A stretch of 64,000 nucleotides of DNA from Herbaspirillum sp. SJZ107. GTDB lineage: Bacteria > Pseudomonadota > Gammaproteobacteria > Burkholderiales > Burkholderiaceae_D. The position numbers were made by a program, and so were the translations under genes. Each line of letters begins with the position of its first letter. The stretch's first letter is position 1. A model generated the notes under the pieces. The model was not told where the DNA came from. It did no database searches and worked only from the letters and a program-made list of their open reading frames with translations. The DNA is taken from positions 372,001 to 436,000 of the forward strand of contig NZ_VFNH01000001.1 in the NCBI RefSeq assembly GCF_006715485.1. Direction: 5' to 3'. This document shows positions 7,765 to 16,344 of this stretch, one piece after another.

Positions 7765-9135
7765 ATGCTCCGCCGCTCCCGCAGTTTACTTTCCATTCTT
7801 GTATTGACTGGCGCCGCCCTGGGCGATGCCGGTGCCGCCGAGCTGGGCGACGCCAGGGTGTCGTCCCACATCGGCCAGCAGCTAGTCGCCGACATCGAAC
7901 TGGTCATGCTCGACGACCCGGCGGCGCCGGTGGCGGTGCGCCTGGCCAGTCCCGAGGTTTACCGCGGCGCCGGCATTGCGCTGCCGCCGGTGCTGTCGAA
8001 CCTGAACCTGACGGTGATGCGGCGCGACGGCCGCCAGTTCCTGCACGTGACCTCGCTGCGCCCGCTCGACGCCGAACACCTGCACCTGTACCTGGAACTG
8101 ACCGACAAGGGCCAGCGCGCGGTGCGCCTGGCAACGCTGTGGCTGACGCCGGACCCGAACCCGGCGCCTCCGCCTTCGCCGGCACCCGTGCCGGCCCCTG
8201 CACCAGCGCCTGCAGCCGCACTCGCAGCCGTGCAGGCCGGCGTGGCGCCGACACGTGTACCTGCACCGCTGCCGGCACCAGTATCCACCATGCGGCCGGC
8301 CGCACGCCCGGCCGTCGCGTCAAGCGCCGCGCCGGCGGCCGCCGATCCTTCCGCCGCGCCGTCCGCGCCAGTCCCGGCCAAGGCCGCGCTTCAGCCGCCG
8401 GTCGAGCGCCGCAAGCCGCTGCCGGCCCTGCCCATCCACAAGCCGGCTGCCCTGCATGCGGCCGGCCAGCCCGCGGCCTGCACACCGGGCGAAGCCCAGG
8501 CCTGCAGCGCGCTCGGCGAAAAGAATGCGGCCCTGCGCGAGCAGCTGGCCACACTGGAAGACAAGGTCAAGGGCCTGCAGAAAATACTGGGCGTGACGCC
8601 GGCGGCCGCGCCTGCCGCCGCGCCGGTCGCGGAAACGCACAAGGCCGACGCGGCAAAAACCGAAGCGGCCAGGAGCGGCGAACACAAGGTCGACGAGCAC
8701 AAGGCCGACGAACACAAGGCCGGGACACCGGAGGCCGGCGGCCACAAAGCCGGCGAACCGAAGGCCGAAGAACACCAGGCCGACGGCCACGAGCCGGAAA
8801 CCGCGCCTGCCGAAGCCAAGCCGGCCGAGCCCAAGCCCGCCCCGCCCGCCGGCCCCAAGCCGATCAGCTCGATCAAGCCGCTGGTGCCGCACAAGCCGAA
8901 GACACCGCCGCCGGAAGAGGGCGGCGCCCCCTGGGGCTGGATCGGCGCCGGCATCGCTCTGCTGGCGGCCGGCGGTGCCGCTGCCTTCGTCCTGAAACGC
9001 CGGCCGCGTGGAGCCGCCGCCCCAGCCGCGGACGGCCTGCTCGGCAGGCTGAAGGCGCGCCTTGCCAGCCGCGGCAAGGCAGCTTCGCCCGCCGCGGGCA
9101 GCCCGGCAAAAGTGGTCGAACCGACAATGGAATAG
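7765..9135 (+). CDS. Short FimV-like protein
   Basis: A 456-residue envelope protein. A signal peptide (about residues 1-25) leads into the FimV N-terminal domain (GDARVSSHIGQQLVADIELV, RLASPEVYRGAGI). A Pro/Ala-rich linker, a short coiled coil (NAALREQLATLEDKVKGLQK), a repeated HKADE/HKAGE-type charged stretch and one transmembrane helix (WGWIGAGIALLAAGGAAAF) follow, then a basic tail of about 50 residues. FimV/HubP proteins organise type IV pili and the cell pole. This member lacks the LysM motif and the long acidic cytoplasmic TPR region of typical FimV, so it is a reduced version. The ATG at 7765 was chosen because the signal peptide starts there. Confidence 0.75.
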   Translation: MLRRSRSLLSILVLTGAALGDAGAAELGDARVSSHIGQQLVADIELVMLDDPAAPVAVRLASPEVYRGAGIALPPVLSNLNLTVMRRDGRQFLHVTSLRPLDAEHLHLYLELTDKGQRAVRLATLWLTPDPNPAPPPSPAPVPAPAPAPAAALAAVQAGVAPTRVPAPLPAPVSTMRPAARPAVASSAAPAAADPSAAPSAPVPAKAALQPPVERRKPLPALPIHKPAALHAAGQPAACTPGEAQACSALGEKNAALREQLATLEDKVKGLQKILGVTPAAAPAAAPVAETHKADAAKTEAARSGEHKVDEHKADEHKAGTPEAGGHKAGEPKAEEHQADGHEPETAPAEAKPAEPKPAPPAGPKPISSIKPLVPHKPKTPPPEEGGAPWGWIGAGIALLAAGGAAAFVLKRRPRGAAAPAADGLLGRLKARLASRGKAASPAAGSPAKVVEPTME

Positions 9136-9186
9136 GCGCGCACAAACTTGTCTACACAAATGTAAATGTTGAGTTATACTGGTTCG
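9136..9186 (+). promoter_or_regulatory. Promoter region of the structured RNA
   Basis: An AT-rich island follows the FimV-like stop codon. TATACT at 9175-9180 is a good -10 box and predicts a transcript start near 9187. The -35 is unclear: TTGTCT at 9148-9153 is 21 bases away, which is too far, and the 17-base position holds CTACAC. Confidence 0.4.
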
Positions 9187-9449
9187 CATGTGATCTTTTC
9201 GATCACGAAAAACGGCTCAGGTCCGGCGCAGCCACCACCGATAGCGTGGCGCGGGAACCGGATGATCGCTGAAGAAGCGCCTGACCCCGGAAGCGGTTTG
9301 CGGGCCAACAGTGCGCACGTAGACGCCGGATGCAACCGGCAAGAGGCGACGCCAGGGGATGCCTGGCGATCGCTCTCCCCATACCGAGGGGTGGCAAGGC
9401 CATCCGTCCATGAAAAACCCGCGCGGACGCGAGCCGAGCGGGTTTTTTT
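9187..9449 (+). ncRNA. Candidate structured non-coding RNA, family not recognised
   Basis: About 263 nt with a -10 box upstream and a rho-independent terminator at its end. Stems seen by hand: GTGATC/GATCAC (9190-9206); a three-way junction closed by TCAGG (9217-9221) with CCTGA (9280-9284), containing TCCGG/CCGGA (9222-9226 with 9258-9262) enclosing GCCAC/GTGGC (9231-9235 with 9246-9250), plus CGCT/AGCG (9267-9279); GCCGG/CCGGC (9325-9340); GCCAGG/CCTGGC (9351-9367); CCCC/GGGG (9377-9391). No convincing protein is encoded. It could be a trans-acting sRNA, or less likely a leader acting on hxlR, whose start is 128 bases beyond the terminator. It does not match the 6S, SRP, RNase P or tmRNA motifs I know. 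Confidence 0.55.
9413..9449 (+). terminator. Rho-independent terminator ending the candidate RNA
   Basis: AACCCGC pairs with GCGGGTT, followed by a run of seven T. Confidence 0.85.
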
Positions 9450-9576
9450 ACGGCCTCAGCCCAAGCCGTGCACGCCCATCCAGCGTGCCGCCGCGGTACC
9501 GGCTTTTGCGCGACAATGGCCCAACAGCCCGGCGCTGCGCGACGCCGGGCGTCAACCAGAAAAGCGAGGAGAAGGG

Positions 9577-9963
9577 ATGAACGAACCGCTGTCCGATCAC
9601 GTCATGCGTGGCGACGTCATGTCCGAACACTGCCCATCGCGCGAAGTGCTCAAGCACGTGACCAGCCGCTGGGGGGTATTGCTGCTGGTGGCGCTGGGCG
9701 ACGGCGCCCACCGCTTCGGCGAGCTGCGGCGCAAGGTGGGCGGCATCAGCGAACGGATGCTGATCCAGACCCTGCAGTGGCTCGAGCAGGACGGCTTCGT
9801 GCAGCGTGTCGCGTATCCCGGCCAGTCGCAGCGTGTCGAATACCGCCTGACCCCGCTGGGCGAGGAGATCAGCGCCCGGCTGCAGGAAGTGGTGCACTGG
9901 GTCGAGCGCAACCTCGACGGCATCATGGCCGGCCGCAGCGTACACGCCCGGGCGCCGGCCTAG
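9577..9963 (+). CDS. HxlR-family winged-helix transcriptional regulator
   Basis: A 128-residue HxlR/MarR-type regulator with the family's N-terminal cysteine (Cys19 in SEHCPSREVLKH), the winged-helix core SRWGVLLLVALGDGAHRFGELRRKVGGISERML and the wing VEYRLTPLGEEI. HxlR proteins often sense electrophiles or oxidants through that cysteine and control neighbouring detoxification genes, but no divergent target is present here. The ATG at 9577 follows GAGGAGAAGG. A terminator is shared with the convergent fliT-like gene. Confidence 0.88.
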   Translation: MNEPLSDHVMRGDVMSEHCPSREVLKHVTSRWGVLLLVALGDGAHRFGELRRKVGGISERMLIQTLQWLEQDGFVQRVAYPGQSQRVEYRLTPLGEEISARLQEVVHWVERNLDGIMAGRSVHARAPA

Positions 9964-9979
9964 GACCGCGCCGGGCATG

Positions 9980-10011
9980 AAAAAACCCCGGAGCGCAGGC
10001 GCTGCGGGGTT
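9980..10011. terminator. Terminator between hxlR and fliT-like gene
   Basis: An AACCCC/GGGGTT stem with an inner GAGCGC/GCGCT-type stem is preceded by an A-run. It is best placed to terminate the minus-strand fliT-like gene and may also stop hxlR. Confidence 0.7.
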
Positions 10012-10055
10012 CGATGTGCTGCCGCCGGGTGCCGGTGGCGGCCGGCAGGGATGAA

Positions 10056-10340
10056 TCAGTGTGCCGGGCGCATTGCGCGGTCGAGCTGGCCCATCCAGGG
10101 TTCGGTGACGTCGCGTACCACGCGGTCGTTGGCCATGATCTGCTTGAGCAGGTCGATCTTGCGCTTGCGCTGGTCGCCTTCCAGCGGCGGCACGCCGGCG
10201 CGGGCAGCGCTCGAGTGCAGTGCGCATTGCGTTTCCAGGCGGGCCAGGCCATCCCAGTCTCCCTCGCGGGCGGCAACCGCCATGCGGCCAGTGATGGCAG
10301 CGATGTTTTCGTACATTGCGAGGACTTCGTTCGACGTCAT
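10056..10340 (-). CDS. fliT: FliT-like flagellar export chaperone
   Basis: A 94-residue helical protein: MTSNEVLAMYENIAAITGRM, then EGDWDGLARLE, RKRKIDLLKQIMANDRVVRD and TEPWMGQLDR. This pattern is that of betaproteobacterial FliT, the cytoplasmic chaperone of the filament cap protein FliD and, in enterics, an inhibitor of FlhDC. The ATG at 10340 gives the normal length. It is isolated here: no fliD, fliS or other flagellar gene lies nearby. The family assignment is probable, the function inferred. Confidence 0.7.
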   Translation of the reverse strand: MTSNEVLAMYENIAAITGRMAVAAREGDWDGLARLETQCALHSSAARAGVPPLEGDQRKRKIDLLKQIMANDRVVRDVTEPWMGQLDRAMRPAH

Positions 10341-10574
10341 GTTGTCACACTGGTAAGAGACTGGCACCGGCCGGATTGCCGGTTGTCTCCCTTTAACGGT
10401 CGTGTGTTGGAGAACTTTAGGGTTTTTGAAAGAAATTTTTAAAATAAATTTCGACAAGGGATTGTGACCACAAGTCGTTCGCCTCGGCGCACGTTTCGGT
10501 GGCATGGCTGCGGGAGGCCGCCCGGCCGTGACATTGCAGTAAACTACACGCATAATCCGTCACTAGGGGAACCC

Positions 10575-12683
10575 ATGAAGACCAGCTGGACACCGATCCG
10601 ACACACTGCCATCGTCCTCGCCCTGTGCGGCGCGTTTGCCTCAGCCGCCTTCGCGGGTGGCCAGGCGGCTGCGCCGGCCAAGCCGAATGCGTCCGCCGAC
10701 AAGGGGGCAGCCACGGACACCGCGCCGGCGAACGCCACCCTGCGTCCCGGCGACGATTTCTTTACGTGGGCGAATGGTGGCTGGCTATCCAAGACCGACA
10801 TCCCGGCCGACCGCAGCAGCTGGGGCGCGATGGCCAGCCTGGCCGAAGAGACCAACCAGCGCATCGTCAAGCTGATCGAGGATGCCGGCAAGGACAAGGG
10901 CGCCAACAGCGAGGCGCGCAAGGTCGGCGATTACTTTGCCGCCTACATGAACGAAGGCGCGATCGAAGCCAGGGGCATGGCGCCGCTCAAGCCGCAGCTG
11001 GACCGGATCGCCGCGATCAAGGACAAGCCGGGCCTGGTACGCGCACTCGGCGACAGCCTGCGCGCCGACGTCGACCCGCTGAACAATACCGATTTCTTCA
11101 CCGAGAACGTGTTCGGCCTGTGGGTCGCGCAAGGCCTGCACGACACCGCGCGCAACATGCCCTACCTGCTGCAGGGCGGCCTGGGCATGCCCGACCGCGC
11201 CTACTACCTGGACAGCAGCGAGCGCATGGCCGGCCTGCGCACGCAGTACCAGAAGCACATCGCTACGATGCTGAAACTGGCCGGCTACAGTAAAACTGAG
11301 AACGATGCCGACGCGCGCGCCGCCAAGGTGTTCGCGCTCGAGGTCGACATCGCCAACGGCCATGCCAGCCGCGCCGACTCGGCCGACGTGCTCAAGGCCG
11401 ACAATACCTGGACCCTGAAGGACTTCACGGCCAACGCGCCCGGCCTGGACTGGAATGCCTTCTTCAAGGCGGCCCAGCTGGGCGACCAGGACAAGTTCAT
11501 CGTCTGGCACCCGTCGGCCATGAAGGGCACCGCTGCGCTGGTCGAGCGCATCGACCTGGCGACCTGGAAGGATTACCTGGCCTTCCACCGCATCAACCAG
11601 ATGGCGGGCGTGCTGCCCAAGGCTTTTGTGGATGCCCGCTTCGACTTCTACGGCAAGGCCCTGACCGGCACCCCGCAGCAGTCGCTGCGCTGGAAGCGCG
11701 CGCTGGGCGCCACCAACGAGGCGATGGACGAGGCGGTCGGCAAGATGTACGTGGCCAAGTACTTCCCGGCCGAGAACAAGGCACGCCTGCAGCAGATGGT
11801 GGCGAATATCGTCGACGCCTTCGGCAAGCGCGTCGACAAGCTCGACTGGATGGCCCCGGCCACCCGCGCCCAGGCCAAGGAAAAGCTCAAGACGCTGTAC
11901 GTCGGCGTCGGCTATCCGGACAAGTGGAAGTCGTATGCCGCCCTGAAGGTGGTGCCCAATGATGCCTTCGGCAATGCCGTGCGCGCCGAACAGTTCCACT
12001 ACAAGGAAGAAATCGCCAAGCTGCACCACAAGCCTGAGCGCACCGAGTGGGCGATGCCGCCGCAGCTGGTGAATGCCGTCAACCTGCCGCTGCAGAACGC
12101 GCTGAACTTCCCGGCCGCGATCCTGCAGCCGCCGTTCTTCGACCCCAAGGCGCCGGATGCCGCCAACTACGGTTCGATCGGCGCCATCATCGGCCACGAG
12201 ATCAGCCACAGCTTCGACGACCAGGGTTCGCAGTTCGACGCCCAGGGCCGCCTGCGCGACTGGTGGACGAAGGAGGACATGGAGCACTTCAAGGCGGCGT
12301 CAAGCAAGCTGGTGGCCCAGTACAACGCCTACAAACCCTTCCCGGACCTGGCCGTGAACGGCCAGCTGACGCTGTCGGAAAACCTGGCCGACCTGGCCGG
12401 GCTGGCGGCGGCCTACGACGCCTACCGCGCATCCGGCGGCAAGAACGCGAACGCTCAGGGAGACCAAGCGGGCGACCGTGCCTTCTTCATCGGCTACGCC
12501 TCGAGCTGGCGCAACAAGGCACGCGAAGCGGCCGAACGCCGCGGCATCCTGACCGACGGCCACGCGCCGCCGCAATACCGCACCGCCACCGTGCGCAACC
12601 TCGATGCCTGGTACAAGGCCTTCGACGTGCAGCCGGGCCAGGCGCTGTACCTGCCGCCGGACCAGCGTGTGCGGGTCTGGTAA
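10575..12683 (+). CDS. M13-family (neprilysin-like) zinc metallopeptidase
   Basis: A 702-residue exported peptidase. Residues 1 to about 28 are a signal peptide (IVLALCGAFASAAFA), followed by a low-complexity Ala/Pro stretch and the peptidase M13 N- and C-domains. The zinc site is HEISH at residues 541-545, with the third ligand Glu602 in ENLADLAG; the catalytic Glu is 542. NAVNLPLQNALNFPAAILQ is the conserved M13 substrate-binding stretch. M13 peptidases cleave short oligopeptides, here probably in the periplasm. The start ATG at 10575 follows AGGGGAA. It appears monocistronic. Confidence 0.95.
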   Translation: MKTSWTPIRHTAIVLALCGAFASAAFAGGQAAAPAKPNASADKGAATDTAPANATLRPGDDFFTWANGGWLSKTDIPADRSSWGAMASLAEETNQRIVKLIEDAGKDKGANSEARKVGDYFAAYMNEGAIEARGMAPLKPQLDRIAAIKDKPGLVRALGDSLRADVDPLNNTDFFTENVFGLWVAQGLHDTARNMPYLLQGGLGMPDRAYYLDSSERMAGLRTQYQKHIATMLKLAGYSKTENDADARAAKVFALEVDIANGHASRADSADVLKADNTWTLKDFTANAPGLDWNAFFKAAQLGDQDKFIVWHPSAMKGTAALVERIDLATWKDYLAFHRINQMAGVLPKAFVDARFDFYGKALTGTPQQSLRWKRALGATNEAMDEAVGKMYVAKYFPAENKARLQQMVANIVDAFGKRVDKLDWMAPATRAQAKEKLKTLYVGVGYPDKWKSYAALKVVPNDAFGNAVRAEQFHYKEEIAKLHHKPERTEWAMPPQLVNAVNLPLQNALNFPAAILQPPFFDPKAPDAANYGSIGAIIGHEISHSFDDQGSQFDAQGRLRDWWTKEDMEHFKAASSKLVAQYNAYKPFPDLAVNGQLTLSENLADLAGLAAAYDAYRASGGKNANAQGDQAGDRAFFIGYASSWRNKAREAAERRGILTDGHAPPQYRTATVRNLDAWYKAFDVQPGQALYLPPDQRVRVW

Positions 12684-12816
12684 TTTATTAGGGGTAACGG
12701 ACACTGGCGCAAGAAATGGCAGGCCTACAATGGCCTGGAGTCTATTTCTTCGCTGGTGGCCTATGCACCCGGATTTTCTCGACATCAAGCGGCCCAGGCT
12801 GCACCAGGATCCGCAT

Positions 12817-13467
12817 ATGGGACAGCATGACCCGTCCGGCATCGCCGATTACGACGATTTCCGCGACATCTCGCAGCGCACGCTGCATCACTACGACTCG
12901 GTGGCGCCGCGCTTCTTCGCCGGCACCATCGACCACGACGTCAGCCAGAACATCGCCGCACTGCTGGAGGCGATCGAGCTTGACGCGCCCTATACCTTGC
13001 TCGACCTCGGCTGCGGTCCGGGACGCGACCTGAAGACCTTCCGCGACATGGGCCACCGTGCCATCGGCCTCGACGGCAGCGCCGAGTTCGTGGCGATGGC
13101 GGCGGCCTACAGCGGCTGCGAAGTGTGGCAGCAGAACTTCCTCGACCTCGACCTGCCGGATGGCTTGTTCGACGGCATCTATGCGAATGCCTCGCTGTTC
13201 CACGTGCCGCGCAGCCTGCTGCCCAAGGTGCTGGGCGAGCTGTATGCGGCCCTGAAGCCCGGCGGCGTGCTGTTCAGCTCGAATCCGCGCGGGAACAACG
13301 AGGAGGGCTGGAACGGCCCGCGCTGGGGCAGCTTCCACGATTATGCGAGCTGGGAACGGTATGTGACCGGGGCCGGCTTCGATCCGCTGCACCACTATTA
13401 CCGCCCGCCAGGGTTGCCGCGCGAACAGCAGCCCTGGCTGGCCAGCGTCTGGCGCAAGCCGCGCTGA
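12817..13467 (+). CDS. Class I SAM-dependent methyltransferase
   Basis: A 216-residue Rossmann-fold methyltransferase. Motif I is LLDLGCGPGRDL, followed by GLDGSAEFV and the conserved SYL-type helix replaced by YANASLFHVPR; the end PPGLPREQQPWLASVWRK is conserved in many proteobacterial relatives. The substrate is unknown. The ATG at 12817 is chosen because AGGA lies about 7 bases upstream and related proteins start near the ADYDDFRDIS motif; ATG codons at 12730 and 12763 would add a weakly conserved leader. Confidence 0.85.
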   Translation: MGQHDPSGIADYDDFRDISQRTLHHYDSVAPRFFAGTIDHDVSQNIAALLEAIELDAPYTLLDLGCGPGRDLKTFRDMGHRAIGLDGSAEFVAMAAAYSGCEVWQQNFLDLDLPDGLFDGIYANASLFHVPRSLLPKVLGELYAALKPGGVLFSSNPRGNNEEGWNGPRWGSFHDYASWERYVTGAGFDPLHHYYRPPGLPREQQPWLASVWRKPR

Positions 13468-13581
13468 AAATTTTAATCATTTGTTAAGTCGCGAACAGTA
13501 TTGCGACCGCAATCGGCGCACTATACGTTCATGCCGCTTCACTTCGAGAAGCAGTATTTCACTGACGATAGGAGAATGATC

Positions 13582-13755
13582 ATGAACGAAGACCAAATCA
13601 AAGGCAAAGCCAAAGACATCGGTGGCAAAATCCAAGAAGGTTTCGGTAAAGCCATCGGCAGCGAAGAGCAGGAAGCCAAGGGCCTGGCAAACCAGGTTGA
13701 AGGCAAAGTGCAAGAGAAAGCTGGCGACCTGAAGGACGTGGTCGGCAAGAACTAA
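13582..13755 (+). CDS. CsbD-family stress protein
   Basis: A 57-residue hydrophilic protein: MNEDQIKGKAKDIGGKIQEG, then a second copy of the motif in GLANQVEGKVQEKAGDLKD. This is the CsbD family, induced by general stress in many bacteria; the molecular role is unknown. The ATG at 13582 is favoured because AGGAG at 13570-13574 gives a spacing of 7 bases; the ATG at 13576 is too close. Codon use is less GC-rich than that of neighbours, as is common for highly expressed small proteins. Confidence 0.92.
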   Translation: MNEDQIKGKAKDIGGKIQEGFGKAIGSEEQEAKGLANQVEGKVQEKAGDLKDVVGKN

Positions 13756-13774
13756 GCCGCGCCAGCTTCAATGA

Positions 13775-13807
13775 AAACAGCCGCTTCGAGCGGCTGTTTT
13801 TGTTTTT
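13775..13807. terminator. Terminator between csbD-like and DPP-IV-like genes
   Basis: AACAGCCGCT pairs with AGCGGCTGTT around a TCG loop, with a T-rich tract on the plus strand and A-run symmetry on the other. The genes are convergent, so it can serve both. Confidence 0.85.
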
Positions 13808-13836
13808 ACGCGTTGAGGAAGCTTGCGGCCAATGTA

Positions 13837-16056
13837 TTACTTGGCGTCGGTCCCGCCCAGGTTCTTCTTGAAGAAGCCCTCGATCATGCCGTACACGTGG
13901 CGCTGGCCGGCACGCGACGAGATGCCGTGCTTGGCACCCGGATAGGTCATCAGCTCGAACTTGACGTTGCGGTTCACCAGCGCGTCGATCAGGCGCGTCG
14001 AGTTGGTGAACAGCACGTTGTCGTCGGCCATGCCGTGGATCAGCAGCAGCGGCGACTTCAGGCCGTCCAGGTGGGCGAACACGCCGCTTTGCGCATACGC
14101 CTGCGGGTTGGCCTTCGGCGTGCTGCCGACGAACTGCTCGGTGTAGTGGGTGTCGTACAGCGACCAGTCGGTCACCGGCGCCACCGACACGCCCATCGCG
14201 ATCTTGTCGGAACCCGCTTCCAGCAGGCGCAGCGTCATGAAGCCGCCGTAGCTCCAGCCGAACACGCCGACGCGTTTCGGATCGACGAAGCTCTGCTTGG
14301 CCAGCCAGTCGATGCCGGTCAACTGGTCTTCGACTTCATGCTTGCCCAGCTCGCCGTAGATGACGTCGGTGAACTTGCGCTCGCGGCGCGAAGAACCGCG
14401 GTTGTCCAGCGTGAACACCACGAAGCCCTGCTGCGCCATGTATTGCTTGAACATGTTGCCCCAGCCGCGCGTCACCTGCTGCGAGTGCGGGCCGCCGTAG
14501 ACCATCAGGAACACCGGATAGCGCTTGGCCGGATCGAAATTCGACGGCTTGATCATCGAGTAGTACAGGTCCTGGCCGTCGTGCGCCTTGATGCTGCCGA
14601 ATTCGGTCGGCAGGTGGTTGGCCATGTACTTCGCGTACGGATGGTCGCCCTTCACCTCGTTGTGCTCGAGCCATTCGACCAACGAACCGTCGGCGCGGCG
14701 GATCGACACTTGCGGCGGGGTGGTCGGATCGGAGAAGGTGTCCACGAAAATCTTGCCGTTCTGGGCGAAGGTATCGTCGTGCATGCCGTCCTGCCTGGTG
14801 ATGCGCACCGGCTTGTCGGCATTGCCGCCGTCCAGGTTGACGGCGTAGGTCTGCTTGTCGATCACCGCATCCTTGTTGGACGAGATGTAGACCTTGCCGG
14901 CGGCTTCGTCCACGGCCAGGATGCTGTCGACACCCCATTCACCCTTGGTGATCGGGTGCAGCAGCTTGCCGTTCATGTCGAACATGTACAGGTGGTTGCG
15001 GCCGCTGCGCTCGGACGCCCAGATGAAGGCGTTGCGGCTCTTCAGGAAGCGCAGGTCGGCCGGCACCGCCACCCAGGTCGTCGAGGTTTCGGTGAACAGC
15101 GGACGCTGGGCCAGCGTGGCGGCGTCGACCGCCACCAGGTCGAGGCGCTTCTGGTCGCGCGACTGGCGCTGGTAGACCAGGGTCTTGGCGTCGCCGCTCC
15201 AGTCGGCGCGCACCAGGTAGATGTCCTTCTCGGCGCCGAGATCCACTTGCTTCTGCGCGCCGGTCGCCGGATTGACGATCATCAGGTCAATCACCACGTT
15301 CGGGTCGCCGGCGGCAGGGTAGCGCTGGTCGATGACCTCGGTGCGGTCGGCGTAGATTTCGAAGCGGCGTGCAACCGGCACCTGCGCTTCGTCGAAGCGG
15401 CGGTAGGCGATCGCGGAATCGTCCGGCGCCCAGTAGTAGCCGGTTTTCTGGTCCATCTCTTCCTGCGCCACGAACTCGGCTTCGCCGTTGTGGATCGTGC
15501 CTTTGCCATCGGTGGTCAGCTGGCGTTCCTGGCCGGTCGTCAAATCGATCACGAACAGGTTCTGGTCGCGCACGAAGGAGACGTAGCGGCCCTTCGGCGA
15601 AATCTTCGGATCGCCGACATTGCCCGAGGCGACCTTGCGCGCCGCATCCGGATTCGCGACGTCGACCAGGTACAGGTCGCCGGCGATCGGCACCAGGATC
15701 TGCTTGCCGCTAGGTGCCCAGCTGTAGCTGATGATGCCGGACAGGCTGGCGGTACGCGCGCGTTCGCGCCGGGCGCGTTCTTCCAGCGACAGGTTCTCGT
15801 TCGGGACCAGCTTCTTGGAGTCGACCAGGCGGTGCGTGGTCTTGTCCTTCATGTTGTATTCCCACAGGTCCAGCTGGAACTGGTTGTCGGCGCGGCCGCG
15901 CAGGAAAGTCACGCGTTCGCCGTCGGGCGACACGCGCAAGGCGCGCACGCCAGGACCGGCCAACGCCGGGTCGGCGTGAAGTCGGTCCAGCGTCAGGCGC
16001 TCCGCGGATGCGGGAGCGGCCGACAGGGCGGCAAGGAGCAGGATGAGAGGGCGCAT
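13837..16056 (-). CDS. S9 family dipeptidyl peptidase IV-like serine peptidase
   Basis: A 739-residue exported enzyme: signal peptide at residues 1-18, an N-terminal beta-propeller and a C-terminal alpha/beta-hydrolase domain. The nucleophile is Ser602 in GWSYGG; the catalytic Asp lies in GMADDNV and the His in GAKHGI. The double-Glu motif (AEFVAQEEMD) that binds the free N-terminus in DPP-IV is present, which favours dipeptidyl peptidase IV over prolyl oligopeptidase. It would release Xaa-Pro dipeptides from peptides in the periplasm or outside. The ATG at 16056 starts the signal peptide. Confidence 0.9.
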   Translation of the reverse strand: MRPLILLLAALSAAPASAERLTLDRLHADPALAGPGVRALRVSPDGERVTFLRGRADNQFQLDLWEYNMKDKTTHRLVDSKKLVPNENLSLEERARRERARTASLSGIISYSWAPSGKQILVPIAGDLYLVDVANPDAARKVASGNVGDPKISPKGRYVSFVRDQNLFVIDLTTGQERQLTTDGKGTIHNGEAEFVAQEEMDQKTGYYWAPDDSAIAYRRFDEAQVPVARRFEIYADRTEVIDQRYPAAGDPNVVIDLMIVNPATGAQKQVDLGAEKDIYLVRADWSGDAKTLVYQRQSRDQKRLDLVAVDAATLAQRPLFTETSTTWVAVPADLRFLKSRNAFIWASERSGRNHLYMFDMNGKLLHPITKGEWGVDSILAVDEAAGKVYISSNKDAVIDKQTYAVNLDGGNADKPVRITRQDGMHDDTFAQNGKIFVDTFSDPTTPPQVSIRRADGSLVEWLEHNEVKGDHPYAKYMANHLPTEFGSIKAHDGQDLYYSMIKPSNFDPAKRYPVFLMVYGGPHSQQVTRGWGNMFKQYMAQQGFVVFTLDNRGSSRRERKFTDVIYGELGKHEVEDQLTGIDWLAKQSFVDPKRVGVFGWSYGGFMTLRLLEAGSDKIAMGVSVAPVTDWSLYDTHYTEQFVGSTPKANPQAYAQSGVFAHLDGLKSPLLLIHGMADDNVLFTNSTRLIDALVNRNVKFELMTYPGAKHGISSRAGQRHVYGMIEGFFKKNLGGTDAK

Positions 16057-16206
16057 GGAATGGTCTCTGGGCAATTGATTAATTGTGTGCAACGGCCGAG
16101 ACGATACCAGAGTCGGGGGTGAAAAGCTGTAAATATGAGGGGGTATGAGGGGGCGACGCGGGTGGAATGTGCGTAGCGACCCGCTTGACCGATGCGTCAG
16201 CGTAAA

Positions 16207-16297
16207 AACGTCGCCCCTGCGAAGGCAGGGGGCCAAGTTGCATGCGTTTCGACAGCGCTAGCCGAACTTGGGCCCCTGCCTGCGCAGGGGCGACGTT
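16207..16297. repeat. Palindromic (REPIN-like) repeat, copy B
   Basis: AACGTCG...CGACGTT forms the outer ends. Each half carries CCCCTGC and GCAGGGG blocks followed by CCAAGTT or AACTTGG, in inverted orientation around a 31-base centre. It lies between the GH31 gene and the DPP-IV-like gene, both on the minus strand. The same family occurs at 6157, 42733 and 54837. Confidence 0.9.
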
Positions 16298-16344
16298 GAT
16301 GAGCAGGAGCGGCGATATAAAGTTTGCGGCTCCTGCATTGCAGG

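Noticed and set aside
9187..9449. Signal recognition particle RNA as identity of the structured RNA
   Set aside because: A short stretch (CAGGTCCGG...GCAGCC) recalls the SRP Alu-like hairpin, but the conserved GGAAGGAAGCAG loop is absent and the length is more than twice that of bacterial 4.5S RNA.
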